From the NCBI GenBank assembly GCA_009733775.1, contig WOGZ01000010.1, positions 62,001-126,000 on the forward strand: a stretch of 64,000 nt of DNA, written 5' to 3'. Of this stretch, positions 21,047-32,591 are shown piece by piece. Position 1 is the first letter of the stretch; every line of letters starts with the position of its first letter. The notes beneath the pieces are model-generated. The model made no database searches. It was not told the origin of the DNA and worked only from the letters and a program-made list of their open reading frames with translations. The DNA comes from Alectoria sarmentosa. Taxonomy: Eukaryota; Ascomycota; Lecanoromycetes; Lecanorales; Parmeliaceae. The position numbers were made by a program, and so were the translations under genes.

Positions 21047-21805
21047 TCGTCCACCATCCGTCTTTACTTTGACGATCCAAGTCTCAGCAGCATATCTTTT
21101 GCTTATTTGCCCATGTTGTCGCTATCAACTTCAGTGGTCAGGCAACATTCTAATGCTTGGCCCCAAATCTTCCATCTCTCGTCGTCTGTCGGTCGTTTGT
21201 TCACATCCAGTGCTCCATTGCTACTGCCATCGTGGAAACATGTATCATTTTATAATTTGCCTTGCGCGGTTCACCAAAACTCGGGCTCATTGGCTACTTG
21301 CCCTCACTCACCACCTTTGTTGTCATCATGTTCTGCGATTCCTCATCTGTCTTGTAATCAAGGTCTCTGCTTAGTTTCCAGCATCACTCCCAGATGTTTG
21401 ATAATCTACCAGCAGCAATCACACTCTCTTCTGACTCTCCACACTCCATTGATCGTCTGCACACCATGTCATTTTAAACGTATTTCATGGCAAGGACCTA
21501 CACAATCAATCGTTGCTCAGAGCAAAGTTCGACATGAGATGGCCCCTTGACTCACTACCGTGCCATATCACCATCAGGGGACGCGGGTGCAGATAGCCCA
21601 CACTGCCAGACACGCAACCAGGTAAACCCAACCATATCGCTATTGAGTGCAACGCCCGCTAGGAACAAAAAAGACCAAGACCTTGCCTCCTACGTCGACG
21701 CCTCGCTATGCATAACGCTCCTAGGTTCCTTTGGCCGCAGTTCAAATCCGCACAATCAACGGTTGTGTTTCCCAAGTGCCGTATCAACTCAATTTCCTCC
21801 GGCTA
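21047..21805. other. DUF7918-STS1 convergent spacer
   Basis: Pyrimidine-rich 759-bp spacer without a recognised gene; plus-strand frames are low quality. Confidence 0.45.
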
Positions 21806-22810
21806 TTACCACGGTCCAACACGTACAGGTAAATTCTTGCCGTAGGTTCCAGCCAAGAGCTCTTGCCTCACAGAATTCAAGTCTTCCCCCCGGCTACCGT
21901 GCTGCTGTGCTTGGGGTTGGCCACCCATCCAACCAATGTTTACACTGAGTTCATTTACAGCATCCTGCAGCTTCCCATTTGCTTGCTGGTTGTGCTTTGC
22001 CAGCTTCTGATCCCATCCCCCATATTGTAATTGCATGCCTCCGGCCCTCTTGGCTGCTTCCCTTATTGCTAATGCCCAAGCTCCGGAGATCTCTTCGTAA
22101 GCGTTTTGCTTGTGCAGACTGTTCTGGAAGGAGGACCAGTCCGGTAGTCTATGGATGATATCTGTTGCTCCATCGAGGAAAGTGAGGGACTGGGATGCCT
22201 GGGTCTCATTTGGAGGCAGGAAGTGTGGCGTATAGTCGGCGAGAGCTTCGAGGAGAGCCATAAGGGATTCTCGCACCCGATTGTACGCATAGTCCGACGA
22301 TGAGTTACCACCGAACGGAAAAGAAGCTTGTAGAGCCGATTCGTAATTCTTCAGGACGCCAAGGGCTGATGGAACGCTAGGCCTTGGTGCTGTATGTTCG
22401 ACTTCAGTACCTATGCCGGGATGCCTAGTGCAGAGAGACTGTAGAACAGCTCGTAAAGAGTCGGCATCCAAGGTCTCTAGGAGTCTGGGCAGAGCAAGTG
22501 GCCTGCCGACCGGACCGGATCTGGGTCTCTTGGCGTGTCGATAGGCGGGTAGTGAGCGCGTAGTTGGGGCTGGGGAGTTGGACGGGGAAGAGGACATTCT
22601 ATCCTCGGCTTGAGGTTCATCCTCTTCCGCTTTTCGTTTCCGCGTGGCAGAGCCCGTGGAAGAGGGAATGTAAGAAGACACTGTTGGGTCAATTAGCATA
22701 TTGTCCAGCATGGGGAGGCATGGGAAAGGCGGACTCGGGTGGGAGTTGGAGGGCGAGAGACGTGGATTAGAAAGGTGATGCGGAGGTGGCGGAGTAGCAA
22801 GAATATTCAT
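21806..22810 (-). CDS. STS1: Tethering factor for nuclear proteasome STS1/Cut8
   Basis: Orthologue of yeast Sts1 and fission-yeast Cut8, which tether 26S proteasomes to the nucleus. Intronless, 334 residues. After a Pro/Ser-rich N-terminus come a basic nuclear-localisation cluster ([22 protein letters not shown]) and the Cut8 core: [80 protein letters not shown], and [20 protein letters not shown]. The N-terminal lysine-rich part is the known ubiquitination and proteasome-binding region. The start [10 protein letters not shown] fits the family. Confidence 0.92.
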   Translation of the reverse strand: MNILATPPPPHHLSNPRLSPSNSHPSPPFPCLPMLDNMLIDPTVSSYIPSSTGSATRKRKAEEDEPQAEDRMSSSPSNSPAPTTRSLPAYRHAKRPRSGPVGRPLALPRLLETLDADSLRAVLQSLCTRHPGIGTEVEHTAPRPSVPSALGVLKNYESALQASFPFGGNSSSDYAYNRVRESLMALLEALADYTPHFLPPNETQASQSLTFLDGATDIIHRLPDWSSFQNSLHKQNAYEEISGAWALAIREAAKRAGGMQLQYGGWDQKLAKHNQQANGKLQDAVNELSVNIGWMGGQPQAQQHGSRGEDLNSVRQELLAGTYGKNLPVRVGPW

Positions 22811-23553
22811 AGCTGCAAGAGTGATGTGGTGATATGTTGTGTGATTCTCCCTCGACCACTGGGGAGTTGCTTCGAGGGAAAATTAAGTCATTGGGCAAGA
22901 AATACTTAAGAGGTGGATGTAGTTAGTCAGGAGGAATAAAACAAGTGGGGGAAAAGTGGCCTAGCCAAAGCCTAGGTCCATCATTTATGGGCTACCCAAA
23001 GCTTGGCACTATCCCTATCCCTATCCCTATCCCTATCCCCAAGCCCCATACAGAGTATTGTATTTCGCACAACAACACATATACTCTTTCTTACACAAAG
23101 CCAATGTTTAAACGCAAAGACACTTATCAACTGGACAAGCAGTTGCTTTGTCTCGGACGTGTTGACACTCACAATCTGTGCATGTGTTTCATTGTATGCT
23201 CTGAACCTAAATTTTGCAGCGATTTCGGGGGCAACGTGACTCACCCTACCGAGTACTAGGTAGTACATATACGCACCATTATCGCCAGTAAACATCAGTG
23301 CGGCCTTTGAAAGGCCTGATACCAAACGGTCGGCATTTCTCTCGCCGTATCGTCTCACGACAACGGTCATCAAACTATGCTTATACCTGTAAGTGCAAGA
23401 CTTTCTCGCGTGCTGCTGTCTTTATAACGACCTGCCATCTACATCATCATCCGTTATGCTACAAACGCACAACTACGCCCAAGCGCCGTGCTCAGCACCA
23501 CATGTTGTCAAACTCCACAGGCCTTTGAATCTAGCTCGAGACGGTTCAACACT
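22811..23553. other. STS1-MTR4 spacer
   Basis: STS1 promoter and MTR4 3' region, both on the minus strand. Holds a CCCTAT microsatellite. No gene seen. Confidence 0.5.
23009..23040. repeat. (CCCTAT)n microsatellite
   Basis: About five tandem hexamers. The unit resembles, but is not, the fungal telomere unit (CCCTAA). Confidence 0.85.
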
Positions 23554-26500
23554 TCATAAATACAGCGACTGTGCTGCAACTATGTCTCTCCTAACTTTTG
23601 TCAATGATTCCTCGAATTTCTTCTCCAAGTCATCACTACCCATCACCTTGGCAGCTTGGGCCATTTGTCTCAAGAGCTCCTCAAGTCTTCTGAAAAGCCG
23701 TATGAGAGAGCCCTCATACACATCTGTAGCCTTACATATCTCTGCAAATGACTTTCCATGTGCCCAAGCAAAAACAACTTCCATCAGCTGCCACTTGAAT
23801 GTAGCCAAGTATTCATCCTCAACTATTCGCATTTTGCTCTCGACGGATACTTTTGCTATTGTCCTTGCCTTGGCTTGAATTTCACGGAATGGCTTGGCAA
23901 GCTCTTCTTTCAGTGCAGGCGCCTCGGACTTCTCTTCAAAGATGAAGCAGCTCAACACGGCCGCACACATCTCAGGTGAGAGTTCGTTGAAGAAGCGGTC
24001 GAAGAGGAGTTCGCTGAGTAGAAGTTCATCGCCGGTACTAATCTCGCAGGCGACGCGAGCTTTGAGCTGGACGACCTCGGCATCGTTGATGAACCCGAAG
24101 CGGCGGAGGACACGCTTCCGGCATTTCAGCTCATCAAGCTGCATGATCGAAAGAGCAGCGGTGATTTTCTTCTTGACGTCCCTGATCTTGTCCGACACGC
24201 CCACCTTTTCAGCGTATTGATTGTAGAGATCTGGTAGACGCGGAGAATTGTGTAGCGGATTAGCCAGTAAGTGAGACTCGAGGACTTCGATTTTCTGTGT
24301 ACAGTTAGTACAATACTACTGTTCCTTGCAAGTGAAACGCACCCTGAGCGTGTTCTTAAACGATGTATCTGTGATGCCCATGTTCTCGATAGGGTCAAGC
24401 ACAGCTATCCCGTCCGGGAACCTTCGCTTCACCTCTTCAATAGATTTTCTGGCAGTGTTCCGCTGATCGGCTGATTTTAGGTCCGCAGGCAAGAAGATTC
24501 GAACATGACCAATGGATTCAACGCACGACAACAAAATCGGCACGACTTCCATCTTCGACTTTTCTCCGTCAAGTGCTGGTTGGACCCCTTGCGGCAGATC
24601 TTGATGAGTTCTTGTGCCATTTGATGAAGTGTCCGCTACTTGCAAGAGTACGTCTATGACATAGGATTGCTGCGGTGTAATGTCTTCGGCTTTCTGGTCC
24701 CTACCAGGTTTTCTTGGGGTGAAGTTGACAACCGCACCCCAGCCAAAGTCGTTGTCGTTGTGTTTAATTCTTACGAGGCGACCGGATTGCATAAACTGCA
24801 GGCAGTAGTTGGGGTGGTTGATGACATCGCGCATGTCTTTTGAATGACCATCCAACTGTTTTCGCAAGTCGTAATATTCTCGGATTGTTCCCTCATCAGC
24901 GATTTGCATGTTTGACCGCTGCGTCTCCAGACCGTGCAGCTCTTTCTCAAGCCCTGATACACTTGCGGTGTTTTGGAATTGGTAAAAGCATCGCTCAAGC
25001 ATGAACTCGGGAGATATGCCTTCCACCCTCATCAAATTCAGGATCATGTTGTATCCGAGATAGAATGCCGAGTTCAGCTTGTCTTGCTCGCCACGCACAA
25101 TCTCTTTGGCAATCGCAGGTTCCATCTTCTCGTCAATCATCATGATAACAATACCTCGATCATCAAGACCACGTCGACCAGCTCGCCCTGACATCTGTAC
25201 AAATTCTGAGGGGGTAATCCATCGTTGTGAAACCCCATCAAATTTGCGAACACTCGTGAAAACCACGGTCTTTGCAGGCATATTCAGACCGATCGAAAAG
25301 GTTTCTGTCGCAAAGAGTACCTTGATGAGTCCTTCCTGGAAAAGAATCTCGATGGTCTCCTTTAATATTGGTAGTAGCCCAGAATGATGAATTCCAATTC
25401 CGCGCTTCAGCAATGGAAGGATGTTCTGGATCTGTGGTAGTTGCTTGTCTTCTTCGGTCAACATATCCAGAGCACTGTTGAAGACTTTCTCCACCATGTC
25501 CTTCTCTGATTTCTCGTTAAAAGTAAGATTGCTCATCTGAAGAGCATACGCTTCGCACAAATTCTTACTGAAGCTGAATACGATGACAGGATTATAGCTC
25601 TTCATCATGATCATCTTTATGATCTTGTAGATGTCAGAAGGGCCTTTCGTTCCACCCTTGTTCAGTTTCTTGTCCTTGCCTTTGCCCTTTCGCTTTGCCA
25701 TTGCGTCTGCAGGGTCATCCCCTTGCTTGTCCGCAATAGTCGTCATAGCTTTGTTGAAATTATCTTCGCGGAAAACACCCTTCTCGTCAACGACCAAGTG
25801 TATCCCATCGGCTCCAGCTGGGAAGAAGTAATGCTGTAAAGGGGTGGGTCGAAAATCGGTATAGACGACATGGACAGGCTGACCGTGTGTCTTGGTAATC
25901 CATTCTGCAAACTGCATCGCATTTGGTATTGTGGCCGAGAGAAAGACATAGCGAACTTTATCAGGTAGAAGTATGATGGTCTCCTCCCATACTACACCCC
26001 GGGCCTTGTCTCGTAGGTAGTGAATCTCGTCGAAAACCACCCATGCCACTTCTCGCATGATTTCAGAGCCTCTGTAAAGCATGGACCGAAGAATCTCCGT
26101 AGTCATGACCAGGCACGTTGCCGTTGGGTTGATAGTCACATCCCCAGTCATCAAGCCTACATCTCCAAATTCTGCTGCAAACTCTCTGTACTTTTGGTTA
26201 CTCAGCGCTTTGATTGGACTCGTGTAGATGACTCTTTGATTGTTCTTCAAGCTCTGGGCAATTGCATACTCTGCAACCACGGTTTTTCCGGCACTGGTGT
26301 GGGCAGACACCAACACACTCTCCCCTCTTTCAATCGATGCTATAGACACCTGTTGAAAGGGATCCAGAGTGAAAGGCCATGTACGTGCTGGTGTCTCTGG
26401 AGCTTTATGTTCTGAAATAGGCACATAGTCGTAGTCTGGGGGCAGAGCGACTTGATGTCTGACCTGATGGGACAAGACGACCGCAGTACCCTCCTTTGCT

Positions 26501-26820
26501 GCCTGAAGCCCAGCAGATGCAGCCACTTCTCTTGATTGCTCTGTCTCGAAAGTATCTGTAACTAGGGGCTCTGCTTCGACGTCCCTCCGCTGTCGCTTGG
26601 CCTCTGGTTGACTATCCCCATTCGTTTCTTTTGCGGGCTTGTCATGCTCTCCAGCCTCAAGCATCGAGATGTCTCCGTCGCCATTGTTGTTTCCGTTGAT
26701 GTCTTTGGCCTCTCCACTGGCCATTCTCTTCTTACTCTTGTCTTTGCGGCGCTGTTGCTTGCTGCTTTGGGGCTTTCCGCCAGGTGACTGATCGTCGAAA
26801 ACATCGAAGAGTTCGTCCAT
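23554..26820 (-). CDS. MTR4: Exosome RNA helicase Mtr4
   Basis: Ski2-like DEVH helicase of the TRAMP complex that feeds nuclear RNA to the exosome. Exons: 24343-26820 and 23554-24294; 1072 residues, about the yeast length. Motifs: Walker [27 protein letters not shown] ([15 protein letters not shown]), FLSATIPN, then [20 protein letters not shown] and [15 protein letters not shown]. The arch region follows, and the C-terminal DSHCT domain ends [10 protein letters not shown]. The N-terminus is charged and Lys-rich, with nuclear signals. The intron (24295-24342, 48 nt) has a perfect TACTAAC branch site. Confidence 0.97.
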
Positions 26821-27040
26821 TCCTGCAGATAGAAAGCGGTCTCAAGGCTAAGGAAAGCGAATCAAATTGCCCTTTGAGCGTGGTAATGTCGCACTTAAGT
26901 TTGAGATTCAATATTCATGGCACTATCATAATGGCTGCCGAAGAATAACCGGCCGAGACTTCTCCGCATAGAAAAAGTTCCATTTCACAAACCCAATAAT
27001 CAGTTGCACATTGCTATTGAAATTCTCTCCATTTCTCGAA
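26821..27040. promoter_or_regulatory. Bidirectional promoter of MTR4 and the KH-protein gene
   Basis: 220 bp between two divergent start codons, so core promoters must be shared or abut. Both genes act in nuclear RNA metabolism. No clear motif picked out by eye. Confidence 0.5.
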
Positions 27041-29001
27041 ATGGCAGACGATGAAAGAAAAGGGTCGAAACGCTCTAGATTTGACCAAACAGTACCTGAC
27101 GTGAAACGTGCTTCACGCTTTGACCGACGCTCTCGTTCCCCTACCAGCAGAACCTCGGAAACACGACGGAGCCGCAGTCCTTTGGCTCCAAAGACCCCTT
27201 TTAGCCCTGGAGCAGAAGACAGGAAACCTCCGCTCGACCCAGCTGCCGCTGCTGGTAAGCTTGATCATCTTGGTTGGCCAGTGACGATAAACTAATATTC
27301 GACACAGCGGCTGCCGCAGCTCGAATAAATGCCTCGATACAAGCCAAGAAAGGCATACAGCATGTCGATGTTCCTCCGATACGTGCGGTGAGTTACTACC
27401 CTCTCGCATATCCCTCTCTTTCCACATTGTCTAACAATGCTTCAGACAGAAAGCCCAGTAGCGAAAGCATCCTCGCCCAACCCAAACGCTGGCTCGAGTA
27501 CCAGCAATATCAACGGCGACATGTACATTGCAGATGGAGACTACATCAAGGACATTGAGGTCAATGATCTGCGAAACCGATATACGCTGACCAAGGGTTC
27601 AACACAGAAGATGGTAATTATTCTTGTCATATCCACTGATACTCCCAGGTGCCGGCGTTCCAAAAGTCATCTCACACTCATGCGGTTCTATATTTCTATT
27701 TGTTACCTTTTGTGGGAGACTGTTCGAAGCTTACAATGGGCTGATCTAGCACTCTGCAACCCCTCTTTGGCATCTGCTGACCTCCACTGCGTGACATCTA
27801 GATTAAAGAAGAAACTGGCGCCGGTACGCTATACCTGACGTTTACAGATTTTGAAGTACAAAAGCTCATAGTGTAAAGATGTCACCACCCGAGGAAATTA
27901 TTATCCCGATAAGAGCATGGCCAGCGCAGCGGTCAGTCTCGATCCATCGGTGATGAGATCTAAGTACTTATCCCAACAGAATCCGCCACTCTATCTCCAC
28001 ATCACCAGCACTTCGAAAGACGGTCTTGAGAAAGCGGTCGAAAAGGTCAATGAGCTTATGAAGCAAGAATTGCCAAACCTTGTGGATGAGAGACGATTCA
28101 GACGTAGAGAGCCAGATCAAGTTGAGCGTGATGAGTTTGGACGAGTAAGCCCACATCCACAATTGTCTGGGCAAGCTAACAATCTAAAGCGCAAATGGCC
28201 TGAAGAGCGCATTCCCATTGATCTTGAGCCAATCCCTGGCTTCAACCTCAGGGCACAGGTGGTAGGTCACGGTGGTGCTTACGTCAAGCATATCCAGCAA
28301 GAAACTCGCTGCCGTGTCCAAATCAAAGGCCGCAACTCTGGCTTCATGGAGCACGGCACAAACCGAGAGAGCGATGAACCGATGTATCTCCATGTAGCGT
28401 ACGCGCTCTCTATCTGTTAAATCGAATAATTGCCTCATACTGATGATGATCAGTGGACCTGATCCTGCCGAAGTCCAGCACGCCAAAGATCTCTGCGAAT
28501 CTCTACTTGAGAACGTCAAAGAGCAATACGCTCGCTTCAAGGAGAACCCGCCCCAACAACGTGGTTACGGCTACCAGCAAGGAGGCGATCGTCAGAGCTA
28601 CGGAGGTGGCTACGGCTCATATGGAGCGCAATCTCCAGTGGCCGCTGCAACCCCTGCGACGCCCGGCCCTCCAGGAGCCAGCAGTCCGACAGATTACGCT
28701 GCCAACTATGCCCAATATTACGGTGGCCAAGATCCTTATGCTGCATATGGTGGCTATCAGAATTATATGGCATACTATCAGTACTACCAGCAACAAGCCG
28801 CACAACAGCCGGGTGCTCCGGGCTCGGCTCCGCCTGCTCCTCCAAACGATGATGCTCCCCCGCCGCCGCCGCCACCCCCTGCAAACGGAGGCTATAACTC
28901 GGTAAGCTGAATGGGTCCTTGCGAATGAACACAAGCTGAGTTTGGGATGATATTGCCGCTGACGAAAAACGAAACAGGTCCCACCACCACCAGGCATGTA
29001 A
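27041..29001 (+). CDS. KH-domain RNA-binding protein, KHDC4/BLOM7-like
   Basis: Splicing-associated KH protein resembling human KHDC4 (BLOM7). Nine exons: 27041-27254, 27308-27387, 27446-27613, 27802-27823, 27879-27931, 27980-28144, 28190-28398, 28454-28901, 28978-29001; 460 residues. The N-terminus is RS-rich (SRFDRRSRSPTSR). A first KH-like unit runs from DIEVNDLRNRYTLTKGSTQK to NPPLYLHITSTSKDGLEKAV; a second has GFNLRAQVVGHGGAYVKHIQ, with a GHGG loop in place of GxxG. The C-terminus is Gln/Tyr/Gly-rich, then polyproline, ending PPPPGM. Exon 4 is only 22 nt. Intron 3 (188 nt) is far longer than the other introns of this gene. Confidence 0.87.
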
Positions 29002-29395
29002 GTTGAGGCGGACGTGTAACGTGGGTTGTGAGAGCAAGACAGGAGGGAAAGCAGTTCAAGTCTCATCGCCATTCCCAGTAGCTTCAGTCCTTTGCTTGCA
29101 CTTGCTAGAATGGGGCGGTTTTTGGTGAACCGGGAAGAGTCCGAGAGCTATTTTTCAGACACCACTTGCGAAGGCGAAGGGGTTTATTCAGATCCGAACT
29201 TCTGATAAGCGTGACTCCCGTGGTCTGACTTCTTCTGACGGCTTTCGAGGCTGCTCCTGACGTTTTTCTCTTTGAGCTGGATTTCGTTGTCTTGAAATAA
29301 ATGCAATACCATCCAGATCCGCTCCCATGTTCAGCTTAAGCCAGCTTCATCGTAGAGCTCGCAGTGAATACCTTCCATCCCGCGTAAAATATCAT
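29002..29395. other. KHDC4-RecQ convergent spacer
   Basis: 394 bp of 3' flanks. Nothing else seen. Confidence 0.5.
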
Positions 29396-31109
29396 TCAGT
29401 CATACCCTTCTCCATAGAAATCCTCACGCTGCCTCTGCGTAGAGACCCATTCCTCGCTCGCGAGCCCCTCTCTCTTCCTTTTCTTCAGATCCTCTCCTTC
29501 CATGCAAATGTCGCACCCCTGTTTACATGGCTCAACGCCCATCTCCCCGAAAAACTCGCCAATGGTCACATGTCGACACCGATCTGTGTCTTCGCAATAC
29601 TTGACTAGCGCTTGAAAGGATTCGGCGCGAGACTTGAGTTGAATTTCTTTGGTCTTAGCCGCGCCCTCTCCGCCACCATCGCGTTGCCCGTTGCCGCCGT
29701 TGCCATTGTCCCGTGCGATACGATACCCTGTTCGATCGCGGTCCTCTCTTGAGTAGAATATTAGACACCGAGCAACTCGTCCATCTCTGCCTGCCCGTCC
29801 AGCTTCTTGGTAATACCCCTCGAAGCTCTTCGGCAAGCTCCAATGCACCACGAATCTCACATCCTGCTTGTCAATGCCCATTCCGAATGCCGTCGTAGCT
29901 GTTATGATGTCGTAGCCCGGAGCACTGGCGATCCATTTGTTCTGACATTCGTTGCGCTCGAGGGTAGAGAGCCCCGCATGATAGGGAGCAGCGCCGATGT
30001 TGTGTTCACGCAAGCGGGCAGAAAGCGCATCGCAGTCGGAGCGGTAGGGGACATAGATTATGCCAGAGATGGCGTCAGAGCGCTGATTGTTAGTCGAGCT
30101 TTCTTTGGATATCTCCTGGGAGCGGCTAGGATCGTTGGCGCGACGGGCGTAGATTTTCTGGAGCCAGGAAAGTAGCCAGAAAAACCGATTGTCAGACTCG
30201 TCAGATGTGAAGCGAACCTCGTAGACAAGGTTGCGGCGAGTGGTTGAGGCGACGAAGGTCTTGGTATCAGCAGGATTGAGTCCGAGGGTTTTGATGATGT
30301 CCGCGCGAACAGATGGTGGGGCAGTCGCTGTAAGGCAGATAATGGGAACAGTAGGGTAGGCAAGACGAAAATGTGACAGGTGGCAATACGCTGGGCGAAA
30401 GTCGTGACCCCACTCGGAGATACAGTGAGCCTCATCTATGGCGATACGAGAAAGCTCTCCTTGACTGTAGATCGTTTCAAGAGTCCGACGAAATGTCTCC
30501 GTAAGTACTAGCTCCGGTGTGACGTATAGGAGACGGGTCTTTGGGTGGCCTGCATTGTTCGGTACTTAGCTAGAAATACTGAATGGAAACGATCCTGCAT
30601 ACCGCAGCAGAGGTCTTTCGTAGTGTCCCTGCGATCTGCTGTAAGCGTGCTGGAGTTGATAGTAGCCACTGGTATATCCGCTGCACGTAACGCCGCGACT
30701 TGGTTGTTCATTAGAGCAAGCAGAGGTGATACAACGATAGTGATCCCATGGTCGACCATAGCAGGCAACTGAAAGCATAAACTCTTCCTAATGGCTAGGT
30801 CAACAGGCACTCTGGAAACAAGCCGAGAAAGCCATTACCCAAAGGAAGTAGCTGTTCTTGACCCGTAAGATGCTTGTACGCCTCTCTAGGTCTCCACGAA
30901 GAATGCTCACCAGCCTGAACAAAGACATCATGCCCTTCTAATGCCGCTGTGATGATCTCACGCTGATGTGGTCTGATGTTCCGTCACAGACAGTCAACGA
31001 GTCTGGGAAAGAAAAAGCACAGAGTTTACCTAAATGTGGCCTTTCCAAAGACTCTTCGTAAAGTGAAGTCGGGGTCGATGGGATCTTTTTTGTCCGTATG
31101 CTTAGACAT
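29396..31109 (-). CDS. RecQ-family DNA helicase with atypical Walker A
   Basis: Short RecQ helicase of about 495-500 residues. Exons: 31030-31109, 30911-30972, 30603-30809 (or to 30794), 29396-30549. Motifs seen: GKATFRPHQREIITAALEGH, VVSPLLALMNNQVAALRA, motif II with DEAHCISEWGHDFRPAY, CLTATAPPSVRADIIKTLGL, PYHAGLSTLERNECQ, TTAFGMGIDKQDVRFVVHWS and QEAGRAGRDGR. A CKQGCDICMEG cysteine cluster marks the RecQ zinc region. There is no HRDC domain. The ATP-binding motif I should read TSFGKS or similar; here it reads AIRKS in every frame-keeping splice form I could build. It may therefore be inactive, or the site may hold an error. Two acceptor choices remain for exon 3. Confidence 0.85.
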
Positions 31110-31680
31110 GCTGAAAGGAAACGACCTTACAATTGCAAACACAAGGAGTCGTCCTGAGCCCCGGGGGGCAGATACTTAGGAAACGATAACAGGGAGGCGT
31201 CAGACTCGACCCGGTACCCCAGGAGAATGAGCGATTGTAGAACACAATTTGAGCCGTACGTAAATCTTGAGAGGTCAAGGGCAGTCGACCATGTTTATGA
31301 GATTTTCGGAAGAAAAGGAGATCTTCAATACTATTTGACGCCATAACGAACGCAGTCCGGACAAAGACGGTGCCATTCGTACACTACGCCGTATGGACAA
31401 GAAAAACCCTGAATTTCAAGGATACTATGGAAGGTGCATTGGAACTTGATGCTTTACTTTATTTGAATACTGGAATGTCGGAATTAAGCGGCGCTTGCGG
31501 TTGCCGCGGTTGTCAGTCCGAAAGAAATTTCTGCAATCTTGCTGACACCCTTTTCTTTATTCCCTCCACAAACCACGCATATCGATCAAGTTTCGTATTC
31601 AAATACGAATAGCGGACGTCCTAGCACTCACCCTCTGCATACCCCAATTTCCTTTTATTGCGGACACTCCAACTTGCGCC
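31110..31680. promoter_or_regulatory. Divergent RecQ/SERF upstream region
   Basis: 571 bp between divergent start codons. Short frames inside are not conserved. I see no specific motif. Confidence 0.4.
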
Positions 31681-32116
31681 ATGGCTCGTGGCAACCAGCG
31701 TGACAAGGCTCGGGTAAGTAGTGCAGGAACACAGAAATCCCTGGAATGTGATGCTCACACTACGCAGGAAAAGAACCAAAAGGAAGCAGGTGCCCAGAAA
31801 AAGAAGAACACTGTCCGTCATTCCCGATTCAAAAGCCATCCGACGCCCTTTCCTTTGCGTCTTGCGTTCCCGGGAAACAAAGACTGACATGGCCATGGCG
31901 CCTTTTAGCAATCGGGCACAGAGTTTCAGCGTACAAAAGAGCAGCAGGCAGCTATAATGCGCCAGAAACAGGCCGAAGGTAAGTGGGAGTGGTACCGAGA
32001 GATCTGCGCACCCTCTTGGCAATACGGCGCGAGCTGGTGAGGAAAAAGACTAGGCTAATGTACGGGTAGCGTTGGCTAAAAAGGAGGGTCCTGCTGCCGG
32101 TGACGGGAAGAAATAG
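31681..32116 (+). CDS. SERF-like small EDRK-rich protein (4F5 family)
   Basis: A 64-residue protein in four small exons: 31681-31713, 31768-31812, 31909-31978 and 32070-32116. The spliced product starts MARGNQRDKAREKNQKEAG and continues with KKKNT, SGTEF and TKEQQAAIMRQKQAE. This is the 4F5/SERF family pattern; members are small, highly charged, disordered proteins that modulate amyloid aggregation. The second donor (GTCCGT) is atypical but the frame requires it. The C-terminus (KKEGPAAGDGKK) is lysine-rich. Easily missed because no exon exceeds 70 nt. Divergent from the RecQ gene, convergent with the SOK1-like gene. Confidence 0.87.
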
Positions 32117-32591
32117 AGCGCGACAAGATGAGCCTACAAAGCCTGGGGAGAATTAGGGAAAGGAGGACGATCCATGATGGATAATGAGATTGCTTGCAGC
32201 TACGGATCGATGGTGTGTTTTCACTGAAGCGAAGGGCACCTTAGAGGAGTCCTGAAGCGTTCTTGCTCATTTGTTTCCACGTTTAAATAAATGATTGCCC
32301 GTGAGCATGGTGATGACTTGCTAAAGTGAGTAAGATTTTCCAAATATCTGATATTTCACTCACATGATATCTTACAAGTTCTCTCAGGCATGTTTCTTGC
32401 AAATCTAAATTGGCCTATAATCTTCCATTTTCCCTGCCAACGTCCAAGATTTTTCAGGCCTTCCTACAGCCGTGTACTAATCACCCCAGACCAAAGTTTC
32501 TCGGCAACTCCTCAGAGTAGTTGATCCTGCGGGAAGGCGAGCTTCCCCGGCCATATAGACCCTCTTGCATGAGAGATATATGACCCCATGC
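32117..32591. other. SERF-SOK1 convergent spacer
   Basis: 475 bp of 3' flanking sequence. No gene seen. Confidence 0.5.

Noticed and set aside
23009..23040. Interstitial telomere repeat
   Set aside because: The unit is CCCTAT, not CCCTAA, and it is short; treated as an ordinary microsatellite.
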